Of a stretch of DNA of 64,000 bases, positions 55,341 through 63,726 are shown one piece after another. The stretch comes from Bremerella alba (GTDB lineage Bacteria; Planctomycetota; Planctomycetia; Pirellulales; Pirellulaceae). The position numbers were made by a program, and so were the translations under genes. Location of the stretch: positions 207,232 through 271,231 of the forward strand of contig NZ_JABRWO010000012.1 of assembly GCF_013618625.1 (NCBI RefSeq). The letters are read 5' to 3'. Within the stretch, counting starts at the first letter, position 1. Each line of letters starts with the position of its first letter. The notes beneath the pieces were generated by a model. It saw only the letters and a list, made by a program, of their open reading frames with translations. It did no database searches and had not been told where the DNA came from.

Positions 55341-58013
55341 CTAATCGCTATTACCGTATTTTTGCTGCCTGGCTCGAAGTGCTTGTTCACCACCATCCAA
55401 AACATCTAATACGGATGGTGCAATCCTGCTTGATTGACAACCAAAGAAACCTCGCTCAACAATTTGACCCGACTTGCCATCGGAATCGGCATGAACAATT
55501 AGATCGGAGTCCGTTAAAACGACCAAGTTTGCATTGTGCGAAGTCGTAACAAACTGTTGACCGTTCTTCTTCTTAAGTAGATCAGGTGCAATAGTATCCG
55601 CGATATACCGGTTATCGAGATTGTCTTCCGGCTGATCAATAACGAGCGGCCCTTTGGTGTTTCTCAGCAGCAATGGGAAGACGGCGGTACAGCGCTGCCC
55701 AGCGGACAGGTTCTGAATGGGTACAAATCCAGCAGCGCCAACCTGCATTCTGATTTCAACATCGTCATCATCGAAGATCTTCAAGAACTCAACGAATTTC
55801 GCATCCCACATCAAGTCCTTTACGGCCCATCGTTCTTCCTCGATTTTTAAGTCGCGAAAATCAGCAAAGAGGCTACGCAGCTTTTCGTACGGCTCAGCAC
55901 CGCCATACTCGTTGACTAAACCCATGATCCCGCTTGCCTCTTCGCGGTACGTATTCATAAACGAATCACGCCGAGCATGATTAGCGGATCGAAGAAAAGA
56001 CATCTCAATTGAATCGACTTCGGTATTTATTTGAGCAATGTTGGCAATTCTTATGTCGCAGATTTTCTTGCGTGACTTGCAAATGTTGTCACAGAAATCA
56101 TGAAGTTCAAGCGCCAGAGCTTGTACTTCGTCTCTGAGGGCACGGGCGATATCTTCTTCTTCTGGGAGTCCTTTTGTTTCCTCGATAATCAGAATTTGAC
56201 GAGAGAGTATTTCGCGTTCCTCCGTAGGAAGTTCGTTTGTACGCGGCTCATACTCGTTTTCCCTAAACTTGGCAAAAGCTTTTATAACCTCGTCTATTTG
56301 CGTTTGAATAATATCCGAGGAGTCTTGGGAAAGAGTCGAAATCTTATCACTGATTCCGTCAATCTCTGATTTCAGATGCTTGCGACATTCGGACGAACGA
56401 TTGATAGGTTCCGTTATGTCTGCTGGCATCGCGGCCACTTCGGTTGGATCGTTTTGGAGAAAACGAAAAGCCGAATCGACTTGTTTTTTAGTGCGATTTC
56501 CCGCTCGAATTAATTGAGTCTTTAACGACTTGAGTTCCTCTTGGATGCTCAAATACTGTTCGTACTTATTCTGGAGCTGTAGCAACTCACCTTCTTCCAG
56601 TTTCTGAAGAGTCCGACGTTTTCGCTGAAGTCCCCATAGAGACTTTAGTGATTCGTCCAGGCGTTTTATCTTCCGCTGGAATGTAGGTAAGAGGTCTCGA
56701 GCATTTTCAATGTTTGACTCGATCGTGGAGTACAATAATTTGATCTCGTCCTCGCCTTGAATTCGGTCAAGAAGCTTAATACGAGCGGAAGGACGATCAG
56801 CCACCGCCTCGATCTCATGCCATCCCAAAATCGAGACATCAAAGTCGATGCCCTCCCGTATCTGTACTTCTCTTGCTGTGCCATCTTGCTCAGTGATTTT
56901 AATACGATCCTTGCTCTCCATTTTTCGCGTCAGCAAATGTTGAGTGCCATCGGATTTCTTAACGAGGCATTCGACGTACCCCGCTGGTCCTAGAATGTGA
57001 TTTAGGTGCTTGTCGACTGTTTCCTGACGCTCAGATGGAACATCGGTGTTCAACACGAAACGTAAACACTCGAGTACCGAAGTCTTACCTGAACCTTTGC
57101 ACCCGATCAGACAGTTGATGCCAGGGCTAAACTCGATCCAAGACTCTTTGATAAAGCTGCCCTCAACATGCAATCCAATCACTTGGCTATGCTTAAAGTC
57201 TGGAGCTTCTAGCCGAACTCGATGGCGAAACGACAATGATGCTTTAAGCTCTTCGAAACTCGGCGTTTCCATTTGCACCCAGGTAGAGCGTTGACGCTCT
57301 ATCAAATGTTCGTGGCTGTGAGCATCACTTGAACGCACGCAAATCGCTTTAGGAATTTGCTTTCCACTCTTTGTTGTTCTACGACCATCGAAGAATTCGG
57401 CCGTAGCGGTAGAACGAACCTCTAAAGCTGTAAATACTCCCGACTCTACAAAATCCAGAAAAGCATCATCCTCATAGATATCGTCTACACTACGAGACTT
57501 TTCAGGTGCCTTCGCCTGGTGGAGATGCGCGGCAATAAAAAGAGCTCCTTCGCCAATAAAGAATTTCCCCAAATCCTCAATACTTGAGTGAAAACCCGAA
57601 GGATAATTCTCCCCCTTGTAAGTGAACTTGTCCTTTGCCTTATGCAATAGATAAGCCCAATCTGACTTTGGATCGGCAACAACGATGCAATGAAAGTAAT
57701 GATCTTTCGATACCTTTTTGTCCAAAGCATCGACAAAGACATTTATCTCCGCCCCTGGCAGAAGAACTGTGTTTTTACAGAACTTCTGAAGACTTTGAAG
57801 CTGTTCCTTAGTAGGGAATTCCTGGTGTCTCAAAACAACAGCTAAGCCAATACCTTCATCGTTAAGAGCTTTGCCCATCACTTGAACAGAGTCGTCGCCC
57901 TTGTATTCGTAATCATCAAGACCGGGATAGTGCACGTGAAAGTCCGTCCGGACAAAATTGCCACCAGATGAGACAGACTTTTCCGCTAGCTGCTTTTTAA
58001 AACCTTCAAGCAT
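55341..58013 (-). CDS. PHP-domain plus SMC/AAA-like ATPase (TrlF-like), candidate defence gene
   Basis: Protein of 890 residues. Residues 20-240 form a PHP metallo-phosphoesterase-like domain: H26-V-H28 (TDFHVHYPG), AAHLHQ (H163, H165) and SSDAHSHEH (D230, H232, H234). Then an ABC/SMC-type ATPase split by a long coiled coil: Walker A IGCKGSGKT (303-311), coiled coil about 420-700, signature LSAGQ (769-773), Walker B LVIDQPEDNLD (790-800) and switch TTSHNANL. This architecture matches TrlF-like ATPases, and related PHP/SMC proteins occur in phage-defence loci. As the only cargo of the element, divided from integrase by 1 bp, it is a good candidate for a single-gene defence function (inference). 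The codon usage is more A/T-rich than in neighbouring chromosomal genes. Confidence 0.85.
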   Translation of the reverse strand: MLEGFKKQLAEKSVSSGGNFVRTDFHVHYPGLDDYEYKGDDSVQVMGKALNDEGIGLAVVLRHQEFPTKEQLQSLQKFCKNTVLLPGAEINVFVDALDKKVSKDHYFHCIVVADPKSDWAYLLHKAKDKFTYKGENYPSGFHSSIEDLGKFFIGEGALFIAAHLHQAKAPEKSRSVDDIYEDDAFLDFVESGVFTALEVRSTATAEFFDGRRTTKSGKQIPKAICVRSSDAHSHEHLIERQRSTWVQMETPSFEELKASLSFRHRVRLEAPDFKHSQVIGLHVEGSFIKESWIEFSPGINCLIGCKGSGKTSVLECLRFVLNTDVPSERQETVDKHLNHILGPAGYVECLVKKSDGTQHLLTRKMESKDRIKITEQDGTAREVQIREGIDFDVSILGWHEIEAVADRPSARIKLLDRIQGEDEIKLLYSTIESNIENARDLLPTFQRKIKRLDESLKSLWGLQRKRRTLQKLEEGELLQLQNKYEQYLSIQEELKSLKTQLIRAGNRTKKQVDSAFRFLQNDPTEVAAMPADITEPINRSSECRKHLKSEIDGISDKISTLSQDSSDIIQTQIDEVIKAFAKFRENEYEPRTNELPTEEREILSRQILIIEETKGLPEEEDIARALRDEVQALALELHDFCDNICKSRKKICDIRIANIAQINTEVDSIEMSFLRSANHARRDSFMNTYREEASGIMGLVNEYGGAEPYEKLRSLFADFRDLKIEEERWAVKDLMWDAKFVEFLKIFDDDDVEIRMQVGAAGFVPIQNLSAGQRCTAVFPLLLRNTKGPLVIDQPEDNLDNRYIADTIAPDLLKKKNGQQFVTTSHNANLVVLTDSDLIVHADSDGKSGQIVERGFFGCQSSRIAPSVLDVLDGGEQALRARQQKYGNSD

Positions 58014-58089
58014 CAGTTGCTCGCAATTCGTATCGATGTGCGCGGGAGTATCTGTGGCGATAAGAATACGCCTAGATAGCTCTGACCTT

Positions 58090-58118
58090 GACTAAGTGAC
58101 ATAAATCATGACACTTCA
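58090..58118. promoter_or_regulatory. GTGAC/TGACACTT motifs near the right end
   Basis: aagtgac (58094-58100) and atgacactt (58108-58116) repeat the motifs gtgac and tgacactt seen at the left end (51733 on). Candidate arm-type recombinase sites, about 75-95 bp from the right attachment repeat. Confidence 0.35.
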
Positions 58119-58191
58119 ATCATTGAGAGCTGTGATAATAAACCGAGCTATTCGTAACCGCTACCCAGGGGGGCAGTTACGATAAGAAGTA

Positions 58192-58237
58192 TAAGTCGGG
58201 GTAACAGGATTTGAACCTGCGACCTTTTGACCCCCAG
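58192..58237. repeat. Attachment site repeat, right (within tRNA-Pro)
   Basis: 46 bp identical to 51582-51627, spanning the anticodon loop to just past the tRNA 3' end. Confidence 0.92.
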
Positions 58238-58269
58238 TCAAACGCGCTACCAGGCTGCGCTATACCCCG
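58196..58269 (-). tRNA. tRNA-Pro (anticodon GGG)
   Basis: 74 nt that fold as a cloverleaf: acceptor cggggta/taccccg, D-stem gcgc/gcgc, anticodon stem tttga/tcaaa around loop ctggggg (anticodon GGG at 58233-58235), T-arm gcagg-ttcaaat-cctgt and discriminator A. CCA is not encoded. It is the integration site of the neighbouring element. Confidence 0.97.
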
Positions 58270-58451
58270 TGTTTTCCCTGTGGTTGTGTCGGTGAGACAC
58301 CATCGATAGGCGCCGGTTCGCTTTAGGGAAGCCGGCACCTGGGTGGGAAATTACCAATATGCCAACTCTGGGCCGGGGAAACAAGGCCTGATGTGGCTTC
58401 GCGGTGGGGGCTTATGGCTGTTTCTGCTGACAAGTGGGCTGGAATGTTGCG

Positions 58452-59210
58452 TTAGGGGGCCGAATTCCGAGAATCACGGATTTCCCAGGTCTTCGGATTC
58501 AGCATCGGCACCACGTCGAACTTGTCGAGCGTGGCCGCGATATCGATATCGTTTTCTTGCCCCAGACGCAGCACGTTGCGGCCTCCGCGGCTTTGTTTCA
58601 GACGGTCGGCCAGCGTGGTGGTGGTCAGCTCGGTCTTGGATTCCAGCCAGGCATCGGCGGCGATCTGGGCCTGATCGTTAAGCTGCATCGGCTCGGTGGC
58701 GTCGGTGGAAAGATGGTCGACGATGGCTCCGGCCAGTAGGACGTCTTCCCGCGTGATCTCTCCTGCGGTGCCGGCACACACAACGAAGATGTGCGGGCAA
58801 TCGGCCAGCTTGTTGCAAACCGCCGTTAGGTTCACGAACCCGGCGATATAGATTTCAGCTGCCGTGCGACAGGCCTGCATGGCCTTGGTGCCGTTGGTGG
58901 TGGTGAAAAGAATTTTCTTGCCACCAACCACGCTCTCGGGGTACTCTGCCGGAGAGTTCCCCAGATCGAAGCCGTCGATCTTTTGACCGCCGCGTTCACC
59001 GCCCATTAAAGCGGAAGGATTTTTGGTTCCCTCCCCTTTTGCCTCGTCAATGGTTAACAAAGGAACGACACAATCGGCTTGATGGGCGATGGCATGCGTA
59101 ATGGTGGTGGTCGCCCGCAGCACGTCGATCACTACGGCCGCCCCGCCTGAGAGATCGGTTTCGCCTATCAGGGCCGGCAAGAGAAAGACATCGATTCGCT
59201 TGGTTTTCAA
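58452..59210 (-). CDS. comB: 2-phosphosulfolactate phosphatase (ComB family)
   Basis: Phosphatase of 252 residues, known in coenzyme M biosynthesis as the step 2-phosphosulfolactate to sulfolactate; in bacteria it often has another or unknown role. Family phrases: GGAAVVIDVLRATTTITHAI, PAEYPESVVGGKKILFTTTN, GTKAMQACRTAAEIYIAGFV and HIFVVCAGTAGEITREDVLL. No ATG gives a proper N-terminus; the TTG at 59210 with GGGAG 7 nt upstream is preferred (product begins KTKRIDVFLLP). A farther TTG (59282) would add a Cys-rich leader that is unlikely. Confidence 0.85.
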   Translation of the reverse strand: MKTKRIDVFLLPALIGETDLSGGAAVVIDVLRATTTITHAIAHQADCVVPLLTIDEAKGEGTKNPSALMGGERGGQKIDGFDLGNSPAEYPESVVGGKKILFTTTNGTKAMQACRTAAEIYIAGFVNLTAVCNKLADCPHIFVVCAGTAGEITREDVLLAGAIVDHLSTDATEPMQLNDQAQIAADAWLESKTELTTTTLADRLKQSRGGRNVLRLGQENDIDIAATLDKFDVVPMLNPKTWEIRDSRNSAP

Positions 59211-59317
59211 GATTAACTCCCAGGGACTCGGCAATTTTCTTTCGGCGGCGACGAATCTATGATTAGAACAACAACACACCAACCACTAAATTATGACCTG
59301 AAAGGGTTGACTGAGGA

Positions 59318-59725
59318 ATGACGGAGAACAACAACACCCACTCGATCATTGTGGGTTACATTGCCTGGGCGTTCGGTATGTTCGGAGCCCATCGCTTCTA
59401 TTACGGCAAGCCTGTTACCGGCGTGATCTGGATGCTGACGCTGGGGGTTCTGTTTATCGGCTGGATCATCGACCTGTTCCTAATCCCTTCCATGGATGCC
59501 GAGTGCAACCAACGCTTCAAGGCTGGGCCGATCGATTACACGGCCGCTTGGCTGTTGACGGTGTTCCTGGGCTATCTGGGCATCCATCGCTTCTACATGG
59601 GGAAGTGGATCAGCGGCATCATTTGGCTGCTCACGGCCGGTGTGTTCGGCATCGGCTGGATCTACGACTGCCTGACGATCAACCAGCAAGTCGATGAAAT
59701 CAACCGCGAACTGGCAAACGTTTAG
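59318..59725 (+). CDS. Double TM2-domain membrane protein
   Basis: Membrane protein of 135 residues made of two TM2 units: [20 protein letters not shown] with [20 protein letters not shown], and [20 protein letters not shown] with [20 protein letters not shown]. Each has the G-x-HRFY motif and Asp after the second helix. The function of bacterial TM2 proteins is unknown. Confidence 0.95.
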   Translation: MTENNNTHSIIVGYIAWAFGMFGAHRFYYGKPVTGVIWMLTLGVLFIGWIIDLFLIPSMDAECNQRFKAGPIDYTAAWLLTVFLGYLGIHRFYMGKWISGIIWLLTAGVFGIGWIYDCLTINQQVDEINRELANV

Positions 59726-59770
59726 TTACCGGCCGGTAGGCGTGGCTTGGTAGAACGCAAAGAACAGATG

Positions 59771-59796
59771 GCCTAGAAATTCATCTCTAGGCCACA
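59771..59796. terminator. Hairpin between convergent genes
   Basis: Perfect 9-bp stem tggcctaga / tctaggcca with an 8-nt loop, 45 bp after the TM2 gene and before the end of the convergent gene at 59941. It lacks a T-run, so termination is only probable. Confidence 0.4.
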
Positions 59797-59940
59797 TGCG
59801 GTTCATGCTGCCGAGTAAATAAGAATGGCTGCCTGGCGATTGGGCTACGCTCTTGCATTAGCCGCTTGTCGGCGTTGCCGACCCAGAGACACGATAGAGC
59901 CACTGACTCTAAGGTTGAAGCCGAAGCCTTCCGGGCGAAA

Positions 59941-60873
59941 CTACTTCGCCAGTTCTTGAATCTTAGCAGGGCTGCTCGGGTCGAGTTCGAAGGTTACTGG
60001 GTAGTGGTAGCCGTCGGCTTTCTCAGGGAACAGTTTCTGCCAGGCACGCACGACGGTATAGGCCGCGACCTTCGTAAGATAACCGAGCCCTTCGGTGTTT
60101 TGCGAAAGCGTTTGATAGCCTAGTTTGTGTCGCAGAAAACGGTTCGCGCGGAACAACTTGATGCGACGGCGAGCCTTCGGCGTGAGGTGTTCGGTCGTTA
60201 GCGAAACGTTCAGCCCTTCGATGTTACTCACGCGATGCGGTGTGTTCTGCGGCCAGGTAATCATTTGGCCCGGCTGCAAGTCGACGACCATGGCTTCGTT
60301 GTCGAACTCGGGGTTGTAGTCGAGTTCTTCATTGCACACGCCGCAAATGACATCTTCAATCTTCTTTTGCGTGACGTAGCGCTCGTTACGCGGCGGATAG
60401 GCAAACACGCGTTTCACACCACGCAGGTGCCACAGCATGTTGCAGGGGATGTCCAAGTGGTAATAAACGAGCGCCCGGGGCGAACTGACCAGCAAGTTGG
60501 CCGAACGCTGCAAAGCATGAAAGCCGGTGGCCTTGGCTTCGACTTCGTTATAGACGTCGTCGATCAGCTTGCGGAAGTCTTCGTGATGTTGAGCCATGTT
60601 GCGGACGTTCAGCCACAAGCGGCCGGCCTTGGTGGCTTCCAGCAGCTGCTCGCCGGAAAGCTTCGAGGCATCCCCTTCTTGCCACTGGTTCGACTTCTCG
60701 TCGGTGCCCATCGTGTGGACATTCAAGTAATCGCGCGGATGAGTGTCCAGAATGCGAACAAGTTGTTCGTCGGTGAATAGCCCGCTATCTAGCAGATGAT
60801 GCGGGACGGTCAGCGGGGTTTCTTCCAACTGCTGATTCGTAAAATTGCAGTCGACCAGGTTCGTTGCGACCAT
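59941..60873 (-). CDS. Cupin/JmjC-like oxygenase-fold protein
   Basis: Soluble protein of 310 residues resembling JmjC/cupin 2-oxoglutarate oxygenases. The putative iron site is H-x-D in VYYHLDIPCNMLWHLRG with a distal His in ITWPQNTPHRVSNIEGLNVS. A CGVCNEE segment sits between. The C-terminal region is helical and basic (KARRRIKLFRANRFLRHKLG). The substrate is unknown; bacterial relatives include protein or small-molecule hydroxylases. Confidence 0.75.
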   Translation of the reverse strand: MVATNLVDCNFTNQQLEETPLTVPHHLLDSGLFTDEQLVRILDTHPRDYLNVHTMGTDEKSNQWQEGDASKLSGEQLLEATKAGRLWLNVRNMAQHHEDFRKLIDDVYNEVEAKATGFHALQRSANLLVSSPRALVYYHLDIPCNMLWHLRGVKRVFAYPPRNERYVTQKKIEDVICGVCNEELDYNPEFDNEAMVVDLQPGQMITWPQNTPHRVSNIEGLNVSLTTEHLTPKARRRIKLFRANRFLRHKLGYQTLSQNTEGLGYLTKVAAYTVVRAWQKLFPEKADGYHYPVTFELDPSSPAKIQELAK

Positions 60874-61187
60874 TTTCGGGGACTCTCGCGCAATACATTG
60901 AGGAAATGCGTGTTAACCGTTTATTTAGGAAGTCTAGGTGCTGCCCACGCCGTAAGCCTGCCCGAGCTAACTTCTTTCCCCAAACCACCCTAAACGATCG
61001 CTGGCCCGATTGATTTATTCCTTCTAACCGTTACCAATGGAATAACCGTCGCCGGCGCGGCTGATTGCCACCGTGCGGGGGATGCGTTATTCTGTCGGCA
61101 AGTCAGACCGTTCGTCGAATGCGGACTATCTGGCCGTTGCTTTTGCCCGTAACGACACCTAATGAAAATAAGTTGAGGATCCCAACT

Positions 61188-61796
61188 ATGGCTTACACAC
61201 TTCCCGCACTGCCGTACGCCTACGATGCCCTGGAACCGCACATCGACGCCAAAACGATGGAAATCCATCACACAAAGCATCACAACGCCTACATCACCAA
61301 GGTGAATGCTGCGATCGAAGGGACCGATCTCGAAGGGAAGTCGATTGAGGAACTCGTCACCGACATCAATTCGGTGCCTGAAAACATCCGCGGAGCCGTT
61401 CGCAACAATGGTGGCGGTCATGCCAACCACACCCTATTCTGGACCGTCATGAAGCCAGGCGGCGGTGGTACGCCTTCGGGCGATCTGGCCTCGGCCATCG
61501 ACAGTGAACTAGGCGGCTTCGACAAGTTCAAGGAAGACTTCAGCAACGCCGCTGCTACGCGTTTCGGTTCCGGCTGGGCTTGGCTGGTTGTCTCCGGTGG
61601 TAAGCTCGAAGTGATGAGCACCCCGAACCAAGACTCGCCCCTGATGGAAGGCAAGACCCCGATCCTGGGTCTCGACGTCTGGGAACACGCTTACTACTTG
61701 AACTACCAGAACAAGCGTCCCGACTACATCTCGGCGTTCTTCAACGTCATCAACTGGGACGAAGTCGCCACGCGTTACGCCGCTGCCAAGGGTTAA
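61188..61796 (+). CDS. sodA: Superoxide dismutase, Mn-type
   Basis: Enzyme of 202 residues that converts superoxide to peroxide and oxygen. Metal ligands: His in [15 protein letters not shown], His in [13 protein letters not shown], Asp and His in [31 protein letters not shown] and the DSPL region resemble Bacillus SodA, pointing to manganese, although Fe/Mn choice is not certain from motifs. No signal peptide. GAGG precedes the ATG. Longer in-frame sequence upstream is not coding. Confidence 0.97.
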   Translation: MAYTLPALPYAYDALEPHIDAKTMEIHHTKHHNAYITKVNAAIEGTDLEGKSIEELVTDINSVPENIRGAVRNNGGGHANHTLFWTVMKPGGGGTPSGDLASAIDSELGGFDKFKEDFSNAAATRFGSGWAWLVVSGGKLEVMSTPNQDSPLMEGKTPILGLDVWEHAYYLNYQNKRPDYISAFFNVINWDEVATRYAAAKG

Positions 61797-61809
61797 TTAT
61801 CGCAGGGTG

Positions 61810-61832
61810 CCACGGCTGGCTCGTCCAGCCGT
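61810..61832 (+). terminator. Hairpin after sod
   Basis: Stem cacggctgg / ccagccgtg with a 5-nt loop, starting 14 bp past the sod stop. No T-run follows; it may stabilise the mRNA end ahead of the stronger terminator at 61914. Confidence 0.5.
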
Positions 61833-61913
61833 GCGAACCTGATACCAGCTTCCCAAACCCTCTCCCTTTGAAAGGGGAGACGGGACGGTAGTTGATAGCA
61901 TCGCATTCAATGC

Positions 61914-61947
61914 AGGCCTGATCCGCCGTTGGGATCAGGCCTTTTTT
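61914..61947 (+). terminator. Rho-independent terminator
   Basis: Perfect 11-bp stem aggcctgatcc / ggatcaggcct with a 7-nt loop and then a run of T. Ends the sod transcription unit. Confidence 0.92.
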
Positions 61948-62265
61948 CGTGTCGTGTCGTATTTCTTTGGGGGAATGCCATTGACCCCGCTTCGGCCCGT
62001 TATTACGATTCGCCACCGATTTCCAGGGCCCTCGTCAAACTGGGTTGGGGATTCTGAAAATTCGTATCGGAATGATTGAAGGCCAATCCTTTAACTTCCG
62101 ATCTCAAACTAATGGTAGGGTTATCGGGATCTGCGTCGAAGCGTTCCAAGTGAATGCCGTCCGACGCCATCACCGACACCAAAATTGAAACATAACCGAA
62201 TGAGCTGGCCAGCGAAGAAGGATTCTCTCGCTACCATCTCGTGCACATCCGAAGGCAAGGACGCC
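61948..62265. other. Intergenic region before the lipoprotein gene
   Basis: No gene is supported. A plus-strand frame from 62185 leads into the lipoprotein but starts before its signal peptide. The region must hold the lipoprotein promoter; AAGGA at about 62257 is its ribosome-binding site. Confidence 0.4.
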
Positions 62266-63315
62266 ATGCGAATGCACACCAAGCACTGGTCGCTACTGTT
62301 CGCCGTAGCCGTTTCCGTCACTTCCGTCGCCGCGACGGGATGCAAGTCGATGCCCGGCTATAACTACATGGCCAGTTTGGGTGCTCCTCAAAAAGCACCG
62401 TCTGCTTCTTCGGAAGCTCCGAAGTACGCTGCGGCACCTTCTTCGACATCGACTCCGGTACCGTCATCTTCGCAGTTGGCCGGTCGTCAGTCGGTCACAC
62501 CAAACTATCTGGCCGGGGCAACTCCTTCGGCCAGCCCTTATGCCTACCAGCAGCAACATGCGGCTCAGGCAGGTCAAGCAGGTCAAGCAGCTCAAGCTTC
62601 GCAGGCAGCGATGCAGCCGCAACGCGGTTTCTACGCTGCGTCGCCTGGCGGATCGGCTCAAGCCGCCGCCGCAACGCCGCAAGCTGGTTTCGGTGCTTAC
62701 AACCCATCGGCTCAGGGTGGTGGTTACGGAACTTCGCCGGCAGCCTACACGGCCAACGCCAATACCACGTCCAGCTACAGCGGCACAGCTCCGGCTGGTT
62801 ACTCGACTCCACCAGCTTCGTACACGAAGCCCCAAGGCAGCTCGCAGTATAGCGGTGGTTCCTCGTACACCGGTGGCCAGACTTCCAGCTACAGTGGTGC
62901 CTCGACACCAAGCCCAAGCGGCTACCCTAGCACCTCCGGCCCCGGCACCCCGAACCAGGGCACGCCGAGCTACCCATCGACGTCCGCACCAACCGGCAGT
63001 TACCCGTCGACTGCGACTCCTCAGTCGAACTACCCATCGACCAATAACTCGCAGTCCAGCTCGTCGTATCCTTCGACGAGCAGCTACTCGAGCACGTCGG
63101 CCCCGAACCCGAACAATTACCAGGCCATGAGCAGCCCGGCCTATCAAACGGCTTCGACCACCTCAGCCGCCGGTGCCAGTTCCGGTTCCGGCTCGCACTA
63201 CCGCCCAGGCGGCACGGCCGACTACAGCGGAAGCTCCAGCAACACCAGCGGAACGACTTCCCGCTACGGTAGCACCGAATCGAGCTACCCAACCACGTCG
63301 ACCTACACTCGCTAA
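62266..63315 (+). CDS. Ser/Tyr/Gly-rich low-complexity lipoprotein
   Basis: Exported lipoprotein of 349 residues: signal and lipobox HWSLLFAVAVSVTSVAATGC, then almost wholly low-complexity sequence. Ala/Gln-rich QAGQAGQAAQASQAA (residues about 100-120), Tyr/Gly/Ser repeats (GGYGTSPAAYTANANT, SSQYSGGSSYTGG) and many SYPST units (SYPSTSAPTGSYPSTATPQS). Probably a disordered surface or cell-wall protein. A start 27 codons earlier lacks a signal peptide. Followed by a strong terminator. Confidence 0.8.
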   Translation: MRMHTKHWSLLFAVAVSVTSVAATGCKSMPGYNYMASLGAPQKAPSASSEAPKYAAAPSSTSTPVPSSSQLAGRQSVTPNYLAGATPSASPYAYQQQHAAQAGQAGQAAQASQAAMQPQRGFYAASPGGSAQAAAATPQAGFGAYNPSAQGGGYGTSPAAYTANANTTSSYSGTAPAGYSTPPASYTKPQGSSQYSGGSSYTGGQTSSYSGASTPSPSGYPSTSGPGTPNQGTPSYPSTSAPTGSYPSTATPQSNYPSTNNSQSSSSYPSTSSYSSTSAPNPNNYQAMSSPAYQTASTTSAAGASSGSGSHYRPGGTADYSGSSSNTSGTTSRYGSTESSYPTTSTYTR

Positions 63316-63348
63316 GACATCGCGAGCACAACCGAACAACAACCACGG

Positions 63349-63382
63349 GGGGGAGCATGCTGGTTTGCTCCCCCTTTTTTTA
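63349..63382 (+). terminator. Rho-independent terminator
   Basis: Stem gggggagca / tgctccccc with an 8-nt loop and an eight-T run, 33 bp after the lipoprotein stop. Confidence 0.93.
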
Positions 63383-63540
63383 TGCGCTGTGCGAAGAACC
63401 TATTCTTGATCGGTAGGGCCTCACGCGAACGCGGATCGCATGCCTGATACCCGCTTCACGCCCCGCGCACTCGAATCTAAAAAAAATTTTCATTTGAGCA
63501 CTATACATATGCTACACCAGGCTGATATATCTAAATCATG

Positions 63541-63590
63541 CCCAGGGGACGCTTCCCCGGCACCGTGCCTATTTTCTTTTTAGGCATACG
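63541..63590. repeat. Two small stem-loops in intergenic DNA
   Basis: gggga-cgct-tcccc followed by tgccta-ttttcttttt-aggca. Part of a non-coding stretch leading into the larger inverted repeat at 63631; perhaps one composite intergenic element. Confidence 0.4.
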
Positions 63591-63630
63591 AAAAACAGTA
63601 CCCAGTTCGCTGCTAGACAAGCAGCAAAAC

Positions 63631-63698
63631 GTAGGGCCCGCGTGCCGCGGGTCGCGAAGTGGGTACCCGGAATCCGACCCGCGACACGCGGGCCCTAC
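63631..63698. repeat. REP-like 24-bp inverted repeat
   Basis: Arms 63631-63654 (starts gtagggcccgcgtg) and 63675-63698 (ends cacgcgggccctac) are complementary over 24 bp with one mismatch, around a 20-bp loop. Size, GC content and intergenic position fit REP/BIME elements moved by REP-associated transposases. Confidence 0.65.
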
Positions 63699-63726
63699 CA
63701 ACCCAACACCACACAAGAGCACCATT

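Larger units (their letters stand above)
51582..58237. mobile_element. Integrative element in tRNA-Pro(GGG), about 6.6 kb
   Basis: Bounded by identical 46-bp direct repeats (51582-51627 and 58192-58237) that equal the tRNA-Pro gene from its anticodon loop to 4 nt past its 3' end. It contains genes for an RHH protein, an HUH Rep, an excisionase, a tyrosine integrase and a PHP-ATPase. The tRNA at the right junction stays intact, as expected when the integrated copy restores the 3' end. No conjugation or capsid genes are present, so it is an IME/satellite-like element relying on helpers for transfer. Confidence 0.9.

Noticed and set aside
58452..59282. Longer ComB start at 59282
   Set aside because: Adds a Cys-rich leader with no ribosome-binding site; the TTG at 59210 has GGGAG at proper distance.
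62381..63130. Plus-strand Arg-rich frame and the minus-strand frame over the same region
   Set aside because: Out-of-frame shadows of the low-complexity Ser/Tyr-rich lipoprotein.
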